Assembly (NCBI RefSeq): GCF_023920105.1
Contig: NZ_CP083693.1
Span: 1,133,001-1,197,000 of the forward strand
DNA: 64,000 nucleotides
From: Bartonella taylorii
GTDB taxonomy: Bacteria > Pseudomonadota > Alphaproteobacteria > Rhizobiales > Rhizobiaceae
Direction of reading: 5' to 3'
The translations under genes and the position numbers were made by a program. Every line of letters begins with the position of its first letter. Position 1 is the first letter of the stretch. The notes below the pieces were generated by a model. The model saw nothing but the letters and a program-made list of their open reading frames with translations, did not search any database and was not told the DNA's origin. This document shows positions 57,720 to 64,000 of the stretch, piece by piece.

Positions 57720-59134
57720 TTACCTCCTGCTTGGTAATAAAACTTTTGCACATAACCCACCCAAGTCAGAACGCGATAAAAAAAGACTTCCACCATATTC
57801 ATTGACCATATCTGAAACAATCGCTAACCCTAAACCTGTCCCAGGCTTGCTTTCATCAAATCGCCGTCCTCTTTTAACGCTTCATCAATTTTATCTTCTG
57901 TTAAACCAGATCCATCATCTTCTACGAGAATGCTAAAGCATTCTGTTTCTTCAATATTTTTTTCTAAACGACAGGAGATAAGAACTTTTGTGCTAGACCA
58001 CTGAGCAGCATTTTCAATCAAATTCCCTACAATTTCCTCTAAATCTTCTCTCTCACCAGAAAAAACAATATCATCAACCTCCATGACAAATTGAAACTTT
58101 TTTTCAGGGGTAAGCTTTTCCATAACCCGCACTAAACGATCTACCACTCTGCGAACAGATGTATGATAAACGATACTATCGCATTGTGCTGCAATCCGTG
58201 CACGCTGGAGATAATGATTTATTTGAGCCTGCATTATTTTAGTTTGCTCTCTCAATAAAATGGCTTGTTCTCCATACATCTTATCAACCTCATTCATAAT
58301 CACTGATAAAGGCGTCTTCAATGAATGAGCAAGATTACCAACCTGTGTGCGAAACCGTTCAATAATACGCTGATTATTCTTGATGAGAGCATTCATCTCT
58401 CGTGCTAGTGGCATAACTTCGCTTACTAAATCCGTACTCACATGATAAACTCTACCCTCGCGGATATCATTCAATGCACGTCGAATAAGTTTCAAAGGTT
58501 GAAAGCTAAAGAAAATAATAGCAATATTGATAAGAACACTGCCTATACCAAAACTCCAAAGGAAAACCTGCAAAGTCCGCTCAAATTCCCATACTTGTGC
58601 ATGTGCCCCATCGATATTCCCAACGAGACGAAAACGCGCAATGTGATTCTGATTATCAAGAACAACATCACTCTCAATGACTTGTAACTTCTGATTTTTG
58701 TTCCCCTTTATCCGATAAGACCGAAAAAATTTGTTGTCAAAAGGTATATCGATATCGCTCGGTGCAAATATGCTGCCTGTTCCTAATGATGGAGATGTCA
58801 ATCTCCCTTTTAGATTATGTGATATAGCAACGACTTCCCAATACCATCCTGTTGTTGGATCGGAATAACGAATATCATCAATCCCAACACTTCCTCTCAA
58901 ATTCCCTTCTGGTGAAACCGTCACTGTTGCAATGAGACTATAAAGCTGAGCATAAAGCACACGCTCTAAGCTTTGTTCACTTGAGCGCCTATAAAATAAA
59001 ATACTAACTGCAGAAATCGATGAAAGCGAAATAATGATCCATAATGTTGATAATATCATAACGCGTAAACTGAGAGATCTACTAACGAAAAAAAATAGCC
59101 TCCTAAGACGAGTATTATTTTTTAAAACATTCAT
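57720..59134 (-). pseudogene. Sensor histidine kinase, frameshifted in the ATPase domain
   Basis: The N-terminal 420 residues read normally: two membrane segments (about 20-42 and 190-212), HAMP-like linker, HisKA with VGNLAHSLKTPLSVIMNE and N box VGNLIENAAQWS, then G1 VEDDGSGL. At about 57880 a run AAAA (five A would keep frame) shifts the frame and gives a stop at 57830. The lost part is still encoded: FDESKPGTGLGLAIVSDMVNE and an ending PSRR at 57720. As read, the product lacks the G2 box and is unlikely to bind ATP properly. It overlaps the regulator stop by one base (TAATG). Confidence 0.85.
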
Positions 59135-59800
59135 TAATCACCTAGTGTTCTCACGCAATAGCCCATTCCTCGAACAGTCTCAATCAAATCCACTCCAAGC
59201 TTTTTACGTAACCGCCCCACAAAAACTTCAACCGTGTTTGAATCCTTGTCAAAATCTTGATCATAAAGGTGCTCGATAAGCTCCGTCCTTGAAATCACTC
59301 TATCACAATGATGCATGAGATACGAAAGAAGTCTAAATTCATAGGATGTTAATTTAATCAACTGACTATCAACAAAAACACGAGAAGTTTTGGTATCTAA
59401 TAAAACCTGACCAAAGCATAATGTGCTTGTCGCATGCCCAGTAGCTCGACGAATTAACGCCCGCAACCGTGCCATCACTTCCTCCATATGAAATGGCTTA
59501 ACAACATAATCGTCAGCACCTGCATCAATGCCAAGCACCTTATCAGACCAGCGATCTCGTGCTGTTAGCATTAAAACAGGCATGAGATATCCTTCTTGGC
59601 GCCATTTTTCAACAACACAAATTCCATCTCTACGCGGTAGACTGATATCGAGAATTACAGCATCATAAGACTCTGTACTTCCTAAAAAATAAGCCTCTTC
59701 ACCATCGAAAGCACTATCTGAAACATATCCCCGCCCTCCTTACAGCTTCTGCTAATTGATGGTTGAGATTCCGATCATCTTCGACAATTAAAATACGCAT
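59134..59800 (-). pseudogene. OmpR/PhoP-family response regulator, frameshifted in receiver domain
   Basis: The gene begins at ATG 59800 with MRILIVEDDRNLNHQLAEAV, then an extra G in a GGGG run near 59735 shifts the frame into a TAG; the other frame continues with YVSDSAFDGEEAYFLG, the phospho-acceptor AVILDISLPR, and from ATG 59583 a 149-residue piece with receiver Lys (YVVKPFHME) and an intact winged-helix domain (LTSYEFRLLSYLM, VEVFVGRLRKKLG). Layout and sequence resemble PhoP-type regulators. Both genes of this pair are broken. A start at 59583 would make a DNA-binding fragment without the Asp. Confidence 0.85.
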
Positions 59801-59818
59801 CACAACATCTGCCAAACA

Positions 59819-60067
59819 CTAATCGGCGGAGACGAAAACCTCAACACGACGCAGCTTTTCACCATCACGGGCGGGCACAATAACCACAACCATACACATA
59901 TCTTTTCCATCCTGAATAACCGGCTTTGAACGTACCAATACTCCCTTCTCTTGGGTAGCAACATTCCTACCCACTTCAGTACAACCAGCAGCAAAAACAG
60001 AATTCCCCCCCAGAAGAACTGCTACCATCACAAAAAAGCAAAATTTTTCCACTACATATATTTTCAT
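59819..60067 (-). CDS. Small secreted protein upstream of the two-component pair
   Basis: The 82-residue protein has a signal peptide (about 1-26, ending VFAAG), a Cys soon after the cleavage site, a second Cys near residue 65, and a basic/acidic mixed tail. It lies 18 bases before the regulator gene on the same strand, so it belongs to that operon. Small periplasmic proteins often precede PhoP/Q-like pairs and may modulate the sensor; that is inference. Family not recognised. Confidence 0.65.
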   Translation of the reverse strand: MKIYVVEKFCFFVMVAVLLGGNSVFAAGCTEVGRNVATQEKGVLVRSKPVIQDGKDMCMVVVIVPARDGEKLRRVEVFVSAD

Positions 60068-60405
60068 AATCTACTCTTGAATGTAAAATGAATAGTGATT
60101 TCTTTCGTTTATTCAAAAGTTATCCATCGAGAATAACATAACCTCCCTTGTAAGAGAATAATAGGTAGATACTATTCTCAAATTTAGTAATTTTAAAATA
60201 AAATATTTTCAAAGATTATAAAAATAATTGAGATAGAGAATTAAAAAAATATCAAAGCTGAATACGCAATATATTATAACTAATTTACCGTAATCCTAAA
60301 ATAAGTAACCTCTTTTTCTGTTTGCACTATAGCAAAAAATTACTGCTACTCCATATAATCATTATAGCTTTTTTGTTGCATTACTTTGTTATAGGCTCTC
60401 TTTAA
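60068..60405. other. Divergent promoter region
   Basis: About 340 AT-rich bases between the secreted-protein operon and the penicillin-binding protein gene. No distinct operator, terminator or small RNA is visible. Confidence 0.45.
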
Positions 60406-62553
60406 ATGTTTGACTTTTTTAAAAAAAAGAAAGCACAATACAATAAGCCATTCCACAGTCCTGCACTTATTGAATTGGATGCATTGTTTGATACAGCACT
60501 TTATCGCATCAGTTCTGCTCATAGTTCCTTCTGGAATAAAACACAAATCATATCACAATATTTTCATCTCCGAGGATGGAAACGCTTTATAGTAGAAATT
60601 CTCAATGAAGCACTGACATTAGGATTGATTGGTTTTACTCTTTTTACGATTTTTGGTATTTCCATTTTCGAATTAACCAAAAAAGATTGGTATTCTCTTA
60701 AGAATTTTTCTATTCTTTTTCTAGATCGCTATGGAAATCCTATCGGTCACCGTGGTGCATTACCGGCTGTATCCGTCCCCGTTGAAGAAATGCCCAATTC
60801 TGTTATTAAAGCGGTTCTTGCGACAGAGGATCGCCGTTTTTTTGATCACTGGGGTATTGATTTGCAAGGTCTCACCCGAGCAATCTCACAAAATATGCAG
60901 GCTAAAAGTGTAGTTCAAGGTGGCTCAACCCTTACACAACAACTGGCTAAAAATTTATTCTTAACAAATGAAAGAACCATAACACGCAAAATCAAAGAAG
61001 CCTATCTCGCCCTTTGGTTAGAAGCAAACTTCAGCAAAAAGCAGATTTTGCAACTTTATCTTGACCGTGCATATATGGGAGGAAACAATTTTGGTATTGC
61101 AGCAGCAGCCAAATTTTATTTTGGGAAAAATATACGCAATATATCTCTTAGCGAATCCGCTATGTTAGCAGGTCTCTTCAAGGCCCCAACTAAATATGCT
61201 CCTCATAGCCACCTTTTTGCTGCTCAAACACGTGCCAATGTAGTACTTGCTAATCTTGTTAATAGCGGTTTCATGACTGAGAGCCAAATTATCAATGCCC
61301 ATCGTCATCCTGCCAGAGCACTTACAAAAATAAATAATACTCAACCTGATTATTTTCTTGACTGGGCATTCGACGAAGTCAAAAAAATGGATGACCAACT
61401 TCCAAGCCATACTTTAATCGTTCAAACTACTCTCGATCCGGATATTCAAAAAGCAGCAGAAGAAGCAATCGCCTATCATTTACACCAGTATGGTCAACAA
61501 TATCGCGTAACACAAGCAGCCACCGTAATACTTGATAATAACGGAGCTATCTGTGCAATTGTTGGAGGACTTGATTATAGTAAAAGTCAATTTAACAGAG
61601 CAACACAAGGCGGTCGGCAACCTGGTTCTTCATTTAAGCCTTATGTTTACGCAGCCGCAATGGAACATGGTTTGTCTCCCTCTACAATAGTCTCAGATGC
61701 TCCTATAAATTGGGGAGGTTGGTCACCCAAAAATAACTCGGGTCGTTATCTTGGTAAAATCGATTTAGCAACCGCTTTAGCTTTTTCTATCAATACAGTG
61801 CCTGTCTATCTTACCTATCAATATCTTAACCGCGATACCCAACCTATCATAGATCTGATCAAAAGTATGGGAATTCATGCACATATTTTATCACACAAAA
61901 CTATGGTTCTAGGCACATCCAATATGACGCCAATGGATCAAGCAATTGGTTTTAATGTTTTTGCTAATGGTGGCATAGCCGGAAATCACCATGGTTTCAC
62001 ACAAATCAAGACAACAGATGGACATGTAGTGTGGGACTTCGAACATAATGGTAATAAACCACATCGAGTCCTCAGTGGACAATCAGCAGCTTATATGAAC
62101 CAAATGATGGTTGGTGTCACAACACGAGGATCCGGTAAACGTGCTGCTCTCCCCATGACCCTTGTTGCTGGAAAAACTGGAACATCACAATCCTATCGCG
62201 ATGCGTGGTTTGTTGGCTTTACTGGTAATTATACTGGGGCTGTATGGATGGGTAATGATAATTTTTCACCGATGAATCGCGCTTTTGGTGGTGGTGTTCC
62301 TGCCATGATATGGCATAGCATCATGCTCTATGCACACCAAAATATCATGCTCAAACAACTCTATGGTGTCAAAGATTCGCTTCTCCCTTATCAGCCACTC
62401 CCCGATTCCCGCAATGTTTCTGAGTTTTCACCTAAAATATCTTATACACTCTCCCCTGCAACATTGAATATTGTGCGACTGATTAACAAAGATCTGAAAA
62501 AGCCATCTGCAATCTCTTTGAAACTGGAAACACTTGGAGCTTTAACGAATTGA
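60406..62553 (+). CDS. Class A penicillin-binding protein (transglycosylase/transpeptidase)
   Basis: The 715-residue protein has one N-terminal membrane segment (about 69-90), a GT51 glycosyltransferase domain with the catalytic Glu in ATEDRRFFDHWGID and the GGSTLTQQLAKNLF motif, and a transpeptidase domain with SSFK (acyl-Ser in PGSSFKPYVYA), SIN in AFSINTV and KTGTSQ. It polymerises and crosslinks peptidoglycan from lipid II in the periplasm. The product resembles PBP1A/1C-type enzymes of alphaproteobacteria. Its stop overlaps the next gene by TTGA. Confidence 0.92.
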   Translation: MFDFFKKKKAQYNKPFHSPALIELDALFDTALYRISSAHSSFWNKTQIISQYFHLRGWKRFIVEILNEALTLGLIGFTLFTIFGISIFELTKKDWYSLKNFSILFLDRYGNPIGHRGALPAVSVPVEEMPNSVIKAVLATEDRRFFDHWGIDLQGLTRAISQNMQAKSVVQGGSTLTQQLAKNLFLTNERTITRKIKEAYLALWLEANFSKKQILQLYLDRAYMGGNNFGIAAAAKFYFGKNIRNISLSESAMLAGLFKAPTKYAPHSHLFAAQTRANVVLANLVNSGFMTESQIINAHRHPARALTKINNTQPDYFLDWAFDEVKKMDDQLPSHTLIVQTTLDPDIQKAAEEAIAYHLHQYGQQYRVTQAATVILDNNGAICAIVGGLDYSKSQFNRATQGGRQPGSSFKPYVYAAAMEHGLSPSTIVSDAPINWGGWSPKNNSGRYLGKIDLATALAFSINTVPVYLTYQYLNRDTQPIIDLIKSMGIHAHILSHKTMVLGTSNMTPMDQAIGFNVFANGGIAGNHHGFTQIKTTDGHVVWDFEHNGNKPHRVLSGQSAAYMNQMMVGVTTRGSGKRAALPMTLVAGKTGTSQSYRDAWFVGFTGNYTGAVWMGNDNFSPMNRAFGGGVPAMIWHSIMLYAHQNIMLKQLYGVKDSLLPYQPLPDSRNVSEFSPKISYTLSPATLNIVRLINKDLKKPSAISLKLETLGALTN

Positions 62554-63167
62554 ATTCGAAATATTCTACAATGTTTGTTAATATTGCTGTGCTTTTTTTC
62601 ATTTCTACTTTTTCCATTTTGTGTGGAACGTTTAGCGTCAATTATATGCTCAATTCCTTCAATAATTTCGGACGTTTTACAATTGGCGAATGGAGTGCTT
62701 ACCCAGAAGTAGGAACAACCAACACTGATCCCTATACCCGTGCGCGCACTGCCAAACGAGGTGACATTTCACTCGGATATACAGAAGGGCTTACTTTCCA
62801 ACTGTGGAAAGACAACCACGGACATCCGCTACGCCCCCATTGCCATTATTTGCTCAAAGGTCACATCCCTGAAACCCGCCTCTTTACACTTTATACAGCT
62901 GACAGATCACTCAAACCGTACACTTCATCTAAAGAAATACCTTTCGAACTCTATACCAACAATGTTACCTATGAAAGTGATGGCTCTTTGCGTATCAACA
63001 TCGCACCAACACCACAAACTGGAAATTGGCTTGCAACGGTTAGTCAAAAAGAATTTGGACTTATTCTTACTTTATACGATACCTCAATCATCTCCGCAAC
63101 GGCATTACAAAAGCTTACAATGCCCTCTGTAGAACAAATCCCATCAGGACAAAAAAGCTGTGACTAG
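62550..63167 (+). CDS. DUF1214-like membrane-anchored protein
   Basis: The 205-residue protein has one N-terminal membrane segment (about 8-30) and a periplasmic beta-rich domain with GEWSAYPEVGTTNTDPYTRAR and a PTPQTGNWL stretch near residue 165, the pattern of DUF1214 proteins. It starts at TTG overlapping the penicillin-binding protein stop (TTGA), so it is coupled to it. A DUF1254-like gene follows with an eight-base overlap; the two often travel together. Function unknown. Confidence 0.75.
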   Translation: MNSKYSTMFVNIAVLFFISTFSILCGTFSVNYMLNSFNNFGRFTIGEWSAYPEVGTTNTDPYTRARTAKRGDISLGYTEGLTFQLWKDNHGHPLRPHCHYLLKGHIPETRLFTLYTADRSLKPYTSSKEIPFELYTNNVTYESDGSLRINIAPTPQTGNWLATVSQKEFGLILTLYDTSIISATALQKLTMPSVEQIPSGQKSCD

Positions 63168-63699
63168 ATTTATTCATGCCGCGCTTCTTGCAAGCATTGG
63201 TGCTGTTATTGTTCATATTTGCATTTTATTTCTGATCCCCTATTGGATACGAGATAATATATGGATAGAGCTTAAAAAATCGGGAGCTCCTTATCAATTC
63301 ATTGACTTGGATGCTCGTAATCCTATTCAACAGTCCGCTGATCCGCTCTTTCTTCTTAAAGTCTGCAGATTTGATCTCGAAAATGGCCCTGTTCATTTAA
63401 AAACTTTAAAGACAATACAATTTTGGACACTAGCAGCCTACACATACGACGGAATGATTTTCTACAGCCTTAATGACCGAACATCCCCTGATGCTAAGCT
63501 AGATCTTATCATTGGCAAACCGTTACAAATAATAGAACTTAAAAAGCCAAAACCCAAAGACAATGCCAATTCAGTTTTCATCGCTAAAAATGTAAATAAA
63601 GGTTTTGTCGTTTTACGTACCTTTGCTCCTTCTGCACTTGAAAAAAAAGAAGGTGAATCCTTCCTTTCATCTGCCACCTGTCACATATTCAATGGATAA
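63160..63699 (+). CDS. DUF1254-like membrane-anchored protein
   Basis: The 179-residue protein starts at GTG within the end of the previous gene. It has a membrane segment (about 8-30) and a soluble region with ADPLFLLKVCRFDLENGP, a W-x-LAAYTYDGMIFYSLNDR stretch, and a late KGFVVLRTFAPS, consistent with short DUF1254 proteins of rhizobia and relatives. It completes a three-gene unit with the penicillin-binding protein and the DUF1214-like gene. Role unknown, perhaps envelope-related by context. Confidence 0.7.
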   Translation: MTRFIHAALLASIGAVIVHICILFLIPYWIRDNIWIELKKSGAPYQFIDLDARNPIQQSADPLFLLKVCRFDLENGPVHLKTLKTIQFWTLAAYTYDGMIFYSLNDRTSPDAKLDLIIGKPLQIIELKKPKPKDNANSVFIAKNVNKGFVVLRTFAPSALEKKEGESFLSSATCHIFNG

Positions 63700-63714
63700 A
63701 AGAACAATAGACAA

Positions 63715-64000
63715 ATGCTTTTTTCTATAAGAGTAAACAAAATATACGCAAAATGGTTATTTTTAATCTCAATTAGTCGAACATCAGAATTAAAATGGAA
63801 TTTTCATTCTAACTTTCAAACAACTGAATTTTTTATTGGGGCCCAAAAACCATTCCATGATCCCCACAATCGTCTTCCATTGAAATATAAATCTTGCACA
63901 CAAATACCTAAAGAACGATATATTGATTATAAATATGAAGAGAATACGACCTCTGTTGCAAATAATCATAGCTTATTCGATAGGAATAACATGCCTTTGA
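63715..64000 (+). CDS. Hypothetical protein, 3' partial
   Basis: An open frame of 95 codons starts at ATG 63715 and runs off the window without a stop. The protein begins with a basic then hydrophobic stretch (FSIRVNKIYAKWLFLISISR) and continues with a polar region (QTTEFFIGAQKPFHDPHNRL). I do not recognise the family. The start is only 15 bases after the previous stop and lacks a strong ribosome-binding site. Confidence 0.4.
   Translation, partial: MLFSIRVNKIYAKWLFLISISRTSELKWNFHSNFQTTEFFIGAQKPFHDPHNRLPLKYKSCTQIPKERYIDYKYEENTTSVANNHSLFDRNNMPL

Overview
The window looks like the chromosome of a Bartonella species (Alphaproteobacteria, Hyphomicrobiales). This rests on gene content seen in the sequence: an AT-rich backbone, a Hbp/Omp25-type porin, a large autotransporter, an FhaB/FhaC two-partner system with tandem decay products, and the order ccmI-ccmE-ccmF-ccmH / degP / response regulator / histidine kinase / glnE. 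Genus assignment is inference from these families; no 16S or tRNA gene is visible.

Layout. 1-2.9 kb: the end of a type I secretion operon (ABC exporter, HlyD adaptor, HlyC-like toxin acyltransferase); the cargo toxin must lie outside. 3.9-6.6 kb: an autotransporter on the minus strand. 7.1-25.6 kb: a minus-strand two-partner secretion island, fhaC-fhaB followed by an array of C-terminal domain copies (CT) alternating with small cysteine-rich lipoproteins, several of them broken or recombined. 26.4-31.4 kb: a single-polypeptide type I (ISP-like) restriction-modification enzyme with frame breaks near its start. 31.5-34.2 kb: three tandem beta-helix repeat proteins related to E. coli YdcK. 35.6-43.5 kb: housekeeping genes thiE-thiD, family 4 uracil-DNA glycosylase, pepN and a PleC-like kinase, with ogt convergent. 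45.4-57.6 kb: minus-strand porin, glnE, a two-component pair, degP and the ccmHFEI cytochrome c maturation genes. 57.7-60.1 kb: a second two-component operon with a frameshift in both regulator and kinase. 60.4-64 kb: a class A penicillin-binding protein, a DUF1214/DUF1254-like membrane pair and a gene running off the end.

Most interesting system. FhaB ends in a domain with an AHSRGS nucleophile-elbow-like motif and a conserved H-x-C...C motif near the end. The same domain recurs at least five more times downstream, each copy followed by a lipoprotein gene. In four orphan pairs the CT stop and lipoprotein start overlap as ATGA, and the lipoprotein ribosome-binding site is encoded in the last CT codons. 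I infer a contact-dependent-inhibition-like array of putative lipase/esterase effectors with lipoprotein immunity or partner proteins, with signs of gene conversion, chimera formation and possible poly-G phase variation. The activity and the immunity role are hypotheses, not observations.
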